DNA of 64,000 nt from Algiphilus sp. (GTDB lineage Bacteria; Pseudomonadota; Gammaproteobacteria; Nevskiales; Nevskiaceae), in assembly GCF_023145115.1 (NCBI RefSeq), contig NZ_JAGLEJ010000005.1, forward strand, positions 1 through 64,000. The letters are read 5' to 3'. Each line of letters begins with the position of its first letter. Position 1 is the stretch's first letter. The notes beneath the pieces are model-generated. The model worked only from the letters and a program-made list of their open reading frames with translations. It ran no database searches and was not told the DNA's origin. Position numbers and translations under genes: made by a program. Shown here piece after piece: positions 1-9,962 of this stretch.

Positions 1-26
1 GTGCTCTACCGCTGAGCTAACCGCCC
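1..26 (-). tRNA. tRNA, 5' half only (cut by window edge)
   Basis: Read on the minus strand, the first 26 bases form a canonical tRNA start: a seven-base acceptor strand GGGCGGT, T8-A9, then a D-arm GCTC...GAGC with an AGCGGTA loop. The anticodon lies outside the window, so the isotype is not determined. The acceptor resembles some tRNA-Val genes, but that is only a guess. Confidence 0.85.
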
Positions 27-178
27 GCAGTGCGGCCGCGCAATATAGGGGAAGGCGCCGGATCGGTCAATCGCATGACGGGGACTCGGGATGCCCGCAG
101 GTCACAGCGCCAGCCGTAACGCGGGCAGGAACTCCGAACGGCTTGGCACGCTGAGGCGAGTGCACTACCCGCCGCATT

Positions 179-199
179 AAATGCGAATGGTTTGCATTT
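179..199. promoter_or_regulatory. Fur-box-like palindrome
   Basis: A 7-base inverted repeat, TAAATGC then nine bases then GCATTTA (178-200), contains AAATGCGAATGG followed by TTTGCATTT. By eye this matches about 17 of 21 positions of the commonly quoted Fur consensus form AAATGAGAAT-n-ATTCTCATTT. It lies where a weak TATGTT -10 (199-204) and TTAAAT -35 (177-182) would be, so a bound repressor would block a plus-strand promoter. The only gene it could serve on that strand is the small membrane protein starting at 254. Iron control is inferred. Confidence 0.5.
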
Positions 200-253
200 A
201 TGTTAACGATATGCTTGACTGATCGCCCGCCCGACCTCTCGCGGCCACGAAAC

Positions 254-586
254 ATGCCCTCGCTTATCGCAAGCCTTCTCGCGCTGCTCGGCCTTGCCGG
301 GATGCGTACCGGCCGCCGGCGCGCCGCCTTTGCGTCGGAGCGCGCCGAGTACATTCCCGCCTGCTTCCTGCTGCAGGCCGCATCCCTGTGCTGGTGGCTG
401 CACGCAATCGGGCTGGGGGCAGCGATACTTCTGTTCGTGAGCCAGTGCGTCGGCGCCATCGTCCTCGGGGCACGCGTGCATGGCCGACCGGCCGTCCCGC
501 GCCCGCGCGAACCGGGCCGCCGAACGGTCGGCGTTGCGGCCACCACGCCCGGCGGCCGACTGCCGGCGCTCAGAAGCGGTAGCTGA
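254..586 (+). CDS. Small two-TM membrane protein, possibly iron-regulated
   Basis: The predicted product is 110 residues. It has an N-terminal hydrophobic helix (about 2-15), a basic loop rich in Arg (about 17-25), a second longer hydrophobic stretch containing WWLHAIGLGAAILLF (about 45-75), and a low-complexity Pro/Arg/Gly tail that may be non-conserved. ATG at 254 is preferred over ATG at 200 because the likely -10 and the Fur-like box run into position 200-204. The two-helix layout recalls DUF3325-type proteins found in iron-regulated TonB/PepSY loci, but this is a resemblance only. The 3' end runs 17 bases into the convergent FadL gene. It could still be a spurious ORF, although its hydrophobic pattern and upstream box argue for a real gene. 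Confidence 0.5.
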   Translation: MPSLIASLLALLGLAGMRTGRRRAAFASERAEYIPACFLLQAASLCWWLHAIGLGAAILLFVSQCVGAIVLGARVHGRPAVPRPREPGRRTVGVAATTPGGRLPALRSGS

Positions 587-2096
587 TTCCCACGGTGAGC
601 TCGAACTGGTACATGTCGAGCTCGATGTCCTGATCCTGCGGGTCGGCGCCGAAGGCCGCGGAGGTATCGACAGCCCCGGGCAATATGCCGCCCCCGAGGA
701 TCTCCACGATGCTGGCGTCGACATTGCTCAGCGGATTCTTGCCGCGGACCGCGTTGCTGTCGGCGTACATCGCGGACACTTCCAGGCTCAGCGCCGGCGT
801 CATGCGGACGCCGAAACCGGCCGTGAAGTGCGCTTCCGGCACTCCGGGTGCCAGCACGTTGAACAGGACATCGTCGCCATCGATCGGCGAATTGCTGCGG
901 CTGTAGCCGGCGCGCAGCACGAAGCTGCCGACGACCGCCTGATACCCAAGCTTGATGACGTCGACATCGCTCCAGCCGAAGCCCGGACCGTTGTCGGCAC
1001 CGAGGCAGGCGGGGCTCGGCCCGCCGTCGCCGATCAGGCCGCCGGTCTGCCCGGCGAGCAGCCGCGGCAGGGCGCATTCGTTGACGAAGCGGTTCGGCCC
1101 GAGCGGTCTCCCGACGGACGCGATCTCGCTGTAGTGGATGCGCTGGAAGTCGACAGCCACTCGCTGCTGCGCGGGCAGCAGGAACACGATCCCGACGTTC
1201 CAGGCGGACGGAATATCGAAGGCGCCCTGCTCAGCGAATAGACCGGCGTAGTCGTCGAATCGCTGCATGTGGATGCGCGACTGGTACGACGCCCCTGCCG
1301 CCAGCCAGTCGAAGGGCAGACCGAACACTCCGATCCGGCCGCCATAGCCCACGCTGTGGTCCTTGTCGTTGTCGGATACGCGCTCCGGAGCGTTCGAGAA
1401 CTGGGCGAAGGCGCTGAGCCCCTTCGCCTCGAACTGCTGGGCCGCGAGAATGGGGGCCACACCGATCGACAGGCGCTCTCCGAGCTTGCGCGAGTAGTGC
1501 GGCACGATGAAGAGCTGGATGAGATCGACGCTGGTCAGCGGACTGTCGTTGCCGCAGAAGCCGGCCACATCCGGCGGTGCTCCCGCTGCCGGCACGCCAC
1601 CTCCGAAGCTGCCCTCGCACTCGGTACGGAACAGCGGAATGCCTTCACCGAAGCGCGCGGTGTTGCCGGAATAGACCGTCTGCAGCCCGCCGTTGCCGTA
1701 GAGCGCTATGCCCCACGCGCTGTGCGCATCGATCCGGCGGTTGTAGGCAATACCGGGAATGTAGAAGCGCTCGCGGCCGCTGCGTTTCTCCACGACGGGC
1801 GAGATGCTGAAGATGCCGGGACCCGCGTCCGCCCCCCGCTCGGTCGCCATGTAGTCGCGAATCGGCACGAAGAAGCTGATCCCGGCGTCGAACGCGTTGC
1901 CGACCCACACGCCACCGGCCGGATTCGATGTCACGGCGAAGCTGTCCTCCGCCATCGCCGTGCCGGCACCGCCCATCGCGCGCTGCGACGCGCTGTAGCC
2001 GTGCGCGAAATAACCGTTGGTCGCGACGGCCTGGGCGGACGCCAGCATCAGCACACCCGCCGCGCAGCGCGCGCGGACGCGAACCCCGTTCGCCAT
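570..2096 (-). CDS. OmpP1/FadL-family outer membrane transporter (copy 1)
   Basis: This 508-residue protein belongs to the FadL family of outer-membrane beta-barrels that take up long-chain fatty acids and other hydrophobic compounds. A signal peptide ends at a VATNGYF junction. The mature N-terminus carries the family hatch sequence NGYFAHG...QRAMGGAGTAMAED, then NPAG, followed by alternating barrel strands and a terminal aromatic residue (YRF) expected for BAM recognition. The start at 2096 is chosen because AGGAGGGGG lies just upstream and it begins the signal peptide; the longer open frame has no such support. It lies 125 bases downstream of a paralogue on the same strand that shares its whole architecture, including a Cys-containing extracellular segment before NDSPLT. 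The substrate is not shown by sequence. Confidence 0.9.
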   Translation of the reverse strand: MANGVRVRARCAAGVLMLASAQAVATNGYFAHGYSASQRAMGGAGTAMAEDSFAVTSNPAGGVWVGNAFDAGISFFVPIRDYMATERGADAGPGIFSISPVVEKRSGRERFYIPGIAYNRRIDAHSAWGIALYGNGGLQTVYSGNTARFGEGIPLFRTECEGSFGGGVPAAGAPPDVAGFCGNDSPLTSVDLIQLFIVPHYSRKLGERLSIGVAPILAAQQFEAKGLSAFAQFSNAPERVSDNDKDHSVGYGGRIGVFGLPFDWLAAGASYQSRIHMQRFDDYAGLFAEQGAFDIPSAWNVGIVFLLPAQQRVAVDFQRIHYSEIASVGRPLGPNRFVNECALPRLLAGQTGGLIGDGGPSPACLGADNGPGFGWSDVDVIKLGYQAVVGSFVLRAGYSRSNSPIDGDDVLFNVLAPGVPEAHFTAGFGVRMTPALSLEVSAMYADSNAVRGKNPLSNVDASIVEILGGGILPGAVDTSAAFGADPQDQDIELDMYQFELTVGISYRF

Positions 2097-2221
2097 TGCG
2101 GTATCCCCCTCCTGTCCGGGCGCGGAGTATCGGGGAAACGCTTTCGGGACACAAAGCGCGCGTACCAGCGGTCCAGCCGATGCGCACAATCGACCGACCG
2201 GCAGCGATACGGTCCGGCCGC

Positions 2222-3745
2222 TCAGAAGCGATAGCCGATTCCGACCGTCAGCTCCAGCTGGTACATGTCGACTTCCACTTCCTGATCCTGTGGATCGGCG
2301 CCGTAGATGGCATCGCCTTCCGTCAGCCCCGGCAACGCTGCACCGCCCAGGATCCGCACCAGGCCCGCGTCCACGTGGCTCAGTGGATTGGGACCACGCA
2401 CCGGATTGGCGGGTGCGTACATCGCGGCCACGTCCACGCTCAGGGCGGACGACATGCGGAAGCTGAAGCCGGCCGTGAAATGCTCGTCCGGCACACCCGG
2501 CGCCACGATGTTGAACAGCACGTGCTCCGGAACGATCGGCGTATCGGAACGACTGTAGCCGGCGCGCAGCACGAAGCTTCCGAGCACGACCTGATATCCC
2601 ACCTTGAGCACGCCGACGTTCCGCCATCCGAAACCGGGCCCGCCGTCGCCGCCCAGACAGCTACGGCTGGGCCCGCCGTCCCCGAGCAGCCCGCCGGTCT
2701 GGGCGGCGAGCAGGCGCGGCAGCAGGCATCCGTTGACGAACGCTTCCGGCTCCACGCCGTTGCGGAATATCGGGACATCGCGGTAGCCAATGCGCTGAAA
2801 ATCCAGCGCCAGCCGTTGCCGCCCGGGAAGGAGCAGTGCGAACCCCACGTTCCAGGTCGAGGGAATATCGAAGGCACCCTGCTCCGGAAACAGACCCGCG
2901 TACGCATCGAAGGGCTGCATGTCGATGCGCGACTGAAAGGAAGCGCCCAGCGCGAGCCAGTCGACGGGGAGCCCGAATACACCGACGCGCACGCCGCCTC
3001 CGAAGCTGTACTCCATGTCACGATCCGATACCTGCCCCGGGGCATTCGAGAATGCCGCGAACGCGCTCAATCCCTTCGCCTCGAAGCGCTGCACCGCCAG
3101 CACCGGCGATATGCCCAGCGACCAGCGCCGCCCCAGCCGTCGCGAATAGTGCGGCACCACCAGAACCTGCGCCAGATCGACCCCGGTGAGCGGGCTGTCG
3201 TTGCCGCAGAGCCCGGCAACGTCCGGCGGTCCACCGACCACCGGCGCGCCCCCGCCGAAAGTGCCCTCGCACTCGGCGGTGAGCAGGGGGATCCTCTTGG
3301 CGAAGCGTGCCGCGTTGCCGGGATACACCGTGTTCAGCCCGTTGGCGTAGACCGCCAGCCCCCAGGCGTGCGCCCGCCCCGCCCGACGCGCGAAGGCCAC
3401 GCCGGGGACGTAGAAGCGCTCGCGTCGACTGCGCAGGCCGTCCACCTGCCCGATGGTGAAGAGACCCGGTCCCGCACCCTCCCCGCGCGCGGTGGCGGAA
3501 TAGTCGCGCACCGGCACCAGCAGCGTGAAGGTAGCGTCGAGCGCATCTCCCACCCAGACGCCGGCAGCGGGATTCCCCGTGACCGCAAAGGCGTCCTCCG
3601 CCATGGCGGTCCCGGCACCGCCCATCGCGCGCTGCGAAGCGCCGTGGCCGTGTGCAAAGTAGCCGTTCGTGGCCGTTGCGGGCGTCACCGTCACCATCAT
3701 GGCGACCGCCAGCCACGACCACCGCGGGCGCTTCATCCGACGCAT
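2222..3745 (-). CDS. OmpP1/FadL-family outer membrane transporter (copy 2)
   Basis: This 507-residue paralogue of the next gene has the same layout: signal peptide, ATNGYFAHGHGASQRAMGGAG hatch region, NPAAGVWVGDA, barrel, and terminal YRF. It is first in the tandem pair. The start is uncertain: ATG at 3745 (MRRMKR) and ATG at 3736 (MKRPRW) both give a sensible signal peptide and neither has a strong Shine-Dalgarno sequence. The first is used to keep both basic clusters ahead of the hydrophobic core. The pair looks like a local duplication followed by substantial divergence, because loops differ while barrel and hatch motifs are kept. This could reflect a change in substrate range (inference). 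Confidence 0.88.
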   Translation of the reverse strand: MRRMKRPRWSWLAVAMMVTVTPATATNGYFAHGHGASQRAMGGAGTAMAEDAFAVTGNPAAGVWVGDALDATFTLLVPVRDYSATARGEGAGPGLFTIGQVDGLRSRRERFYVPGVAFARRAGRAHAWGLAVYANGLNTVYPGNAARFAKRIPLLTAECEGTFGGGAPVVGGPPDVAGLCGNDSPLTGVDLAQVLVVPHYSRRLGRRWSLGISPVLAVQRFEAKGLSAFAAFSNAPGQVSDRDMEYSFGGGVRVGVFGLPVDWLALGASFQSRIDMQPFDAYAGLFPEQGAFDIPSTWNVGFALLLPGRQRLALDFQRIGYRDVPIFRNGVEPEAFVNGCLLPRLLAAQTGGLLGDGGPSRSCLGGDGGPGFGWRNVGVLKVGYQVVLGSFVLRAGYSRSDTPIVPEHVLFNIVAPGVPDEHFTAGFSFRMSSALSVDVAAMYAPANPVRGPNPLSHVDAGLVRILGGAALPGLTEGDAIYGADPQDQEVEVDMYQLELTVGIGYRF

Positions 3746-3856
3746 TCTGATTGCCGTGCCCTGTCGTCGACGCCCGCGCTGATCGGGGCGGGTACCGCCC
3801 TGACGCATGCAATTCCCCGGCCATCGCGCGACGGTCGGGCGGCGACCGCGTGCGCT

Positions 3857-3885
3857 CTTGAATGGCTTCGGCACGCCCCTATCTA
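3857..3885 (+). promoter_or_regulatory. Sigma-32 (heat-shock) promoter of hsp20
   Basis: CTTGAA at 3857-3862 is followed after 14 bases by CCCTATCTA (3877-3885). The sigma-32 consensus is CTTGAA, 13-14 bases, then CCCCATnTA. Spacing and all but one or two consensus bases agree. It sits about 75 bases upstream of the Hsp20 start, and no sigma-70 promoter is evident there. Confidence 0.75.
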
Positions 3886-3959
3886 GGAGGTCGAGGCGGC
3901 GCGGCATGACGCCGTCACCGCCGACCCGAACCATTGGCCCACCATCGAAGGAGGTCGCC

Positions 3960-4397
3960 ATGAGTGTGATGCGTTACGAACCGTGGTCGCTGCACCGCGA
4001 CCTGTGGCAGGAAATGAGCCGTGCGCTGGACCGCATGCAGTCCGATGATGCGTCGAGCGGCGCAACGGCGGACTGGGTTCCGCCGGTCGATATCGAGGAG
4101 GACAAGGAGCGGTTCGTCCTCTACGCCGACGTACCGGGCGTCGATCCGGCATCGATCGAGGTCACGCTGGAGAACGGCGTGCTGACGCTTTCCGGCGCCC
4201 GCGAAGGCCATGTGGAGCAGGACAAGGCCGAGCGCCGGCGCGTCGAGCGTGCGCACGGGCGCTTCTACCGCCGCTTCACGCTGCCCGACACGGCCGATGC
4301 CGACAACGTCAGCGCTCGCGGCAACAACGGCGTGCTGGAGGTCGTGATCCCCAAGCGAGCTTCCACCCAGCCCCGGCGCATCGCGGTCGCCGCCTGA
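3960..4397 (+). CDS. Small heat-shock protein, Hsp20/alpha-crystallin family
   Basis: This is a 145-residue ATP-independent holdase that binds unfolding proteins and hands them to DnaK/ClpB systems in the cytoplasm. The alpha-crystallin domain covers about residues 38-135, from VDIEEDKERFVLYADVPGV to the conserved NNGVLEVVIPK near the end. The N-terminal arm is short. A strong AAGGAGG lies seven bases before ATG 3960. The sigma-32-type promoter upstream and the hairpin terminator downstream suggest a single-gene heat-shock transcript. It is followed by another chaperone gene, a CbpA-type J-protein. Confidence 0.95.
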   Translation: MSVMRYEPWSLHRDLWQEMSRALDRMQSDDASSGATADWVPPVDIEEDKERFVLYADVPGVDPASIEVTLENGVLTLSGAREGHVEQDKAERRRVERAHGRFYRRFTLPDTADADNVSARGNNGVLEVVIPKRASTQPRRIAVAA

Positions 4398-4423
4398 GCG
4401 CGGCGCTCGCGGGACGCAACATG

Positions 4424-4449
4424 ACGGGGCGCATCGCGCCCCGTTTTTC
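4424..4449 (+). terminator. Rho-independent terminator after hsp20
   Basis: A nine-base GC-rich stem (ACGGGGCGC / GCGCCCCGT) closes a three-base ATC loop and runs into TTTTT. It lies 27 bases after the hsp20 stop and just before the J-protein gene. Confidence 0.9.
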
Positions 4450-4473
4450 TTGGTGAGCGGATAGCATCGGCCC

Positions 4474-5367
4474 ATGGAATACAAGGACTACTACAAGACC
4501 CTGCAGGTTGACAAAGGCGCGAGCGCAGACGAGATCAAGCGCGCCTACCGCAAGCTCGCGCGCCAGTACCACCCGGACCGCAACAAGGAACCCGACGCCG
4601 AGACCCGCTTCAAGGAGGTCAACGAGGCCTACGAGGTGCTGTCCGACGCCGAGAAGCGCAAGGCCTACGACCAGCTCGGCGCCAACTGGCAGGCCGGCCA
4701 GCAGTTCCGTCCGCCGCCGGGCTGGGAGGGCGGCTTCCGCCAGAGCCGGCGCACCGGCGAGTTCGGCGGCTTCTCGGACTTCTTCTCCACGCTGTTCGGG
4801 GGCGGCGCAGCCGGCGCCGGATTCGACCCCTTCGGCGAGATGGGCGCCGGCGGTGCCGGCGCCGGTTTCCGCCGACCGCCGCCGGAGACCCGCGCCACGC
4901 TGAGTGTCAGCGTCCGCGAAAGCCACGAAGGCGCGACCCGGGCCATCAATGTGGGCGGCAAGCGGCTGTCCGTGCGCATTCCCAAGGGCATTACCACCGG
5001 TCAGGTGATCCGGCTCGCCGGCCAGGGCCAGCAGGGTGGCGACCTGCTGCTGGAGATCACGCTGCGCCCGAGCGATGGCATGCGCGCCGACGGCAAGGAT
5101 GTCCATGTCGCCGTGCCGGTGCCGGCATGGACTGCCGCGCTGGGTGGCAAGGTGGCCGTGCCGACGCTGGCCGGCACGGTATCGCTGTCGGTGCCGGCGG
5201 GCTCGCAGAGCGGGCGGAAGCTGCGACTGCGCGGCCGGGGCCTGCCCGGCAATCCGCCCGGCGACGCCTACGCCGAGCTCGCCGTGCACGCACCCGAGCC
5301 GCAGTCCGACGCCCAGCGGCAGGCCTACGAGGCGCTGCGCGACGCCTTCCGGGAGCACGACGACTGA
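4474..5367 (+). CDS. cbpA: DnaJ-class co-chaperone, CbpA-like
   Basis: This 297-residue J-protein stimulates DnaK ATPase activity and delivers substrates; E. coli CbpA also binds curved DNA. The J domain spans residues 1-70 with the invariant HPD at 33-35. A Gly/Phe-rich linker (about 95-140) is followed by two beta-sandwich substrate domains. The Cys-rich zinc domain of DnaJ is absent, which places it in the CbpA class. The C-terminus contains DGKDVHVAVPVPAWTAALGG and LRLRGRGLPG, family signatures. No cbpM is seen next to it. It starts after the hsp20 terminator and probably has its own promoter, although none is obvious in the 24-base gap. The symbol reflects domain class; orthology was not tested. 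Confidence 0.88.
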   Translation: MEYKDYYKTLQVDKGASADEIKRAYRKLARQYHPDRNKEPDAETRFKEVNEAYEVLSDAEKRKAYDQLGANWQAGQQFRPPPGWEGGFRQSRRTGEFGGFSDFFSTLFGGGAAGAGFDPFGEMGAGGAGAGFRRPPPETRATLSVSVRESHEGATRAINVGGKRLSVRIPKGITTGQVIRLAGQGQQGGDLLLEITLRPSDGMRADGKDVHVAVPVPAWTAALGGKVAVPTLAGTVSLSVPAGSQSGRKLRLRGRGLPGNPPGDAYAELAVHAPEPQSDAQRQAYEALRDAFREHDD

Positions 5368-5426
5368 GGTATCGGCTGGTGCGACCGAGACGCTAGACTC
5401 TCGCGTTCACCCCCGTCATCGCCGTC

Positions 5427-6488
5427 ATGGGTCTACTGGTCCTCTTTCTCCTGCTCGCGCTGGTGGTGTCCTTCGCCTGCTCGATGTGGGAATCCGTGCT
5501 GCTCTCGGTCACGCCGAGCTATGTCACCCGCCGCGTACAGGAGGGCGGCTCCACCGGTCGCCTGCTGCAGGAGTTCAAGCGCGACATCGACCGACCGCTC
5601 TCGGCGATCCTGACGCTCAACACCATCGCGCACACCGTCGGCGCCATCGGCGTGGGGGCACAGGCGAACGTGCTCTTCGGCAGCGCCGGCCTTGCGCTGA
5701 TGGGCATGCACCTCAGCTTCGAGGCCATGATCGCGGGCGGCGCGACCCTCGCCATCCTGGTGGTGTCCGAGATCATCCCGAAGACGCTGGGTGCCACCTA
5801 CTGGGAACGCTTCGCGCCGCTGACGGTGCGCTGCCTGAAGTTCCTCGTGCTCGCGCTCTATCCCTTCGTGCGGCTCAGCGAGACCATCACGCGCTTCCTC
5901 AAGGGCGGCGCGCACGGGCCGGTATTCTCGCGCGCGGATTTCCTGGCGATGGCCGAGCTCGGGCGACAGGAGGGGCGGCTGGATGCCTCCGAGGCATCGG
6001 TGATCCAGAACCTGCTCGAGTTCCGCGAGACGCGGGCGCGCCGGATCATGACGCCGCGCACCGTCGTCATCGCGGCGCGCGGGAGTGACACGGTCGGCGA
6101 GTTCCTGGAGCGGAACCCCGAGCTCGCGGTGTCCCGCCTTCCGGTCTACCGCGACGACATCGATACCGTCACCGGCATGGTGCTGAAGGACGACCTGCTC
6201 GCCGCCGCGGCGCGCGACGAGCACGACCGCCGCATCGACACCATCAGCCGCGAGGCCCTCTTCGTGCTCGACCAGCAACCGCTGCCGCGCCTGCTGCGCC
6301 AGCTCACCGAGGCGCGCGCACAGCTCGCCGTGGTGGTCGACGAGTACGGGGTCACCCAGGGCGTGGTGACGATGGAGGACGTCGTCGAGACGCTGCTCGG
6401 CCTCGAGATCATGGACGAGGCTGACACCATCGCCGACATGCAGGCCCTGGCGCGCGCCAACGGCAGGCACGCCGACCACGGCGCCTGA
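5427..6488 (+). CDS. CNNM-domain/CBS-pair membrane protein (hemolysin C/CorC-like family)
   Basis: This 353-residue inner-membrane protein begins with a CNNM/DUF21 domain of three to four helices (about 1-175), including SEIIPKTLG, a typical family motif. A cytoplasmic CBS pair follows (about 205-335), with TPRTVVIAA, SRLPVYRDD and VVDEYGVTQGVVTMEDVVE. Relatives are linked to magnesium and cobalt efflux or homeostasis. The C-terminal CorC/HlyC transporter-associated domain present in longer members is missing, which is usual for this shorter subfamily. It ends 35 bases from the convergent amidase gene. Confidence 0.88.
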   Translation: MGLLVLFLLLALVVSFACSMWESVLLSVTPSYVTRRVQEGGSTGRLLQEFKRDIDRPLSAILTLNTIAHTVGAIGVGAQANVLFGSAGLALMGMHLSFEAMIAGGATLAILVVSEIIPKTLGATYWERFAPLTVRCLKFLVLALYPFVRLSETITRFLKGGAHGPVFSRADFLAMAELGRQEGRLDASEASVIQNLLEFRETRARRIMTPRTVVIAARGSDTVGEFLERNPELAVSRLPVYRDDIDTVTGMVLKDDLLAAAARDEHDRRIDTISREALFVLDQQPLPRLLRQLTEARAQLAVVVDEYGVTQGVVTMEDVVETLLGLEIMDEADTIADMQALARANGRHADHGA

Positions 6489-6523
6489 CGCACTGCCCGC
6501 CGGCTAACGGGCCGGGACGGTCG

Positions 6524-8005
6524 TCACGCGGCCGCTTCCGGCACGCGCGTGAACCAGGGCTGGGCCGACTCGAGCTGCGTGGCCAGCGCCAGCAGCGTCG
6601 CCTCGCTGCCCCACGGCGCGGTGAACTGCGAGCCGATGGGGAGATTCTGCGCAGTCCAGTGCAGCGGCACCGACATCGCCGGCAGCCCGGTGAGATTGGC
6701 GAACTGAGTGAACGGCGTGCGCGCCAGCGCCTCCATGGCCAGCTGCTCGACGACGCGACCGCTCTTCAGCAGACGCCCCGCGGGCAGGCGGAGGAGCACC
6801 GACTGCAGCGCCTGCACGGCCGGCGGCTGATCGAGCTCGCCAATGCGCGGCGGCGGCGCCGCCACCGTGGGCGACAGCCAGAGATCGTGGCCATCGAAGA
6901 AGGTGGCAGCAGCCTGCGCGATCCCGGTCCACCGTTGCCGCATGCGCACATACTCGCCCGCCGAGATGGCCCGCCCGATCGCGGCCAGCGTGCGCGTGTC
7001 GCGCTCGAACTGGCGCTCGCGCGCGCCCGCCGCCACGGCCTCGTCCACCGCCGCGGCCACCTGACCGAAGTACAGGCCGAAGTAGGCGCGTGCCACCAGC
7101 ATGCCGTCGACCGGCGGCTCGGCTTCGACCACCTCGTGACCGAGGGACTCGAGCAGCGCCGCGGTGCGCTCCACCGCGTGCACGCATTCAGGATCCACAT
7201 CGGCGCCGATCGGCGAGCGCGTGCTCCAGCCGATGCGCAGGCGCCCGGGCAGCTGCGCCGCGAGACGCTCGTACGCATCCAACGGCCGCGCCGCGTGGTA
7301 GGGCGCACCGCGACCGGGGCCGGCCAGCACGTCCAGCATGCGGGCGCTGTCGCGCACGCTGCGCGACACCACGCCGTCGCTGGAGGCACCCTCCCAGTGC
7401 TCGACGGTCGCCGGCGTCGTCGGCACCAGACCGCGCGACGGCCGCAGGCCGAAGAGACCGCAGTGCGATGCCGGAATGCGGATCGATCCACCACCGTCGT
7501 TGGCGCCGGCCATCGGCACCACGCCGGCTGCGACCGCCGCAGCGGCGCCGCCGCTGGATCCGCCGGGCGTGCGCCCGGTATCCCACGGATTGCGGGTCGC
7601 GCCCCACAGCACCGATTCGGTGACGGCCTTGAGGCCCAGTTCCGGCGTCGCGGTCTTGCCGAAGATGACCATGCCGGCATCCAGCGCGCGCTGCGTGTAG
7701 TCGGCGTGCTGCGCCGGACAGCGCTCGCGCAGTGCGCGGCTTCCCGCGGTCGTCGGCACACCGGCGTAGTCCTGGATCAGATCCTTGACCAGGAAGGGCA
7801 CGCCGGAAAAGGCACCGGACAGCGGCTCGCCGACGCGCGCGTCGGCGATCTCGTCCATGGCGATGCAGACCGCATTCAGCGCGGGATCGACCTCGGCCAG
7901 ACGGCACCGCGCCAGATCCAGCAGAGTGGCGGCGTCGACCTCGCCGCGCGCGTGCGCGTCGGCGAGGTCGATGGCGTCGCAGCCGCGATAGGTGGCGTAG
8001 TCCAT
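6524..8005 (-). CDS. Amidase, amidase-signature family
   Basis: This 493-residue enzyme belongs to the amidase-signature hydrolases, which cleave carboxamides or aryl amides. The Ser-cisSer-Lys triad is visible: Lys74 in FLVKDL, Ser150 in TPGGSSGG and Ser174 in DGGGSIRIPAS. The C-terminal part has the usual FTQFANLTGLPAMSVPL segment. GatCAB accessory genes are absent, and the sequence reads like a free-standing amidase rather than GatA. It begins 22 bases after the stop of an acyl-CoA dehydrogenase on the same strand, so the two are probably cotranscribed. That does not reveal the substrate. Confidence 0.9.
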   Translation of the reverse strand: MDYATYRGCDAIDLADAHARGEVDAATLLDLARCRLAEVDPALNAVCIAMDEIADARVGEPLSGAFSGVPFLVKDLIQDYAGVPTTAGSRALRERCPAQHADYTQRALDAGMVIFGKTATPELGLKAVTESVLWGATRNPWDTGRTPGGSSGGAAAAVAAGVVPMAGANDGGGSIRIPASHCGLFGLRPSRGLVPTTPATVEHWEGASSDGVVSRSVRDSARMLDVLAGPGRGAPYHAARPLDAYERLAAQLPGRLRIGWSTRSPIGADVDPECVHAVERTAALLESLGHEVVEAEPPVDGMLVARAYFGLYFGQVAAAVDEAVAAGARERQFERDTRTLAAIGRAISAGEYVRMRQRWTGIAQAAATFFDGHDLWLSPTVAAPPPRIGELDQPPAVQALQSVLLRLPAGRLLKSGRVVEQLAMEALARTPFTQFANLTGLPAMSVPLHWTAQNLPIGSQFTAPWGSEATLLALATQLESAQPWFTRVPEAAA

Positions 8006-8027
8006 CCGGTGTCGCTCCGACCCGGAC

Positions 8028-9815
<1,788 letters not shown>

Positions 9816-9906
9816 GGCGAATCCGATGGTCGGGGTTGGCGGAAGCGGCGACGGCCGCGGACGCCATACTGTACCGTATGTTGCAGCGCACGTCCCGCCG
9901 TCCAAC

Positions 9907-9937
9907 AAAAAAGGGCCCGCCGTTCGGCGGGCCCTTT
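9907..9937 (-). terminator. Rho-independent terminator after the ompA-lipoprotein pair
   Basis: A perfect ten-base stem GGGCCCGCCG / CGGCGGGCCC with a tiny loop is followed, on the minus strand, by six T residues (A-run at 9907-9912). It lies 26 bases beyond the lipoprotein stop. Flanking AAA/TTT also allow some activity in the other direction. Confidence 0.92.
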
Positions 9938-9962
9938 CGGGTCCATCGCTGCAGCGCGGGAA

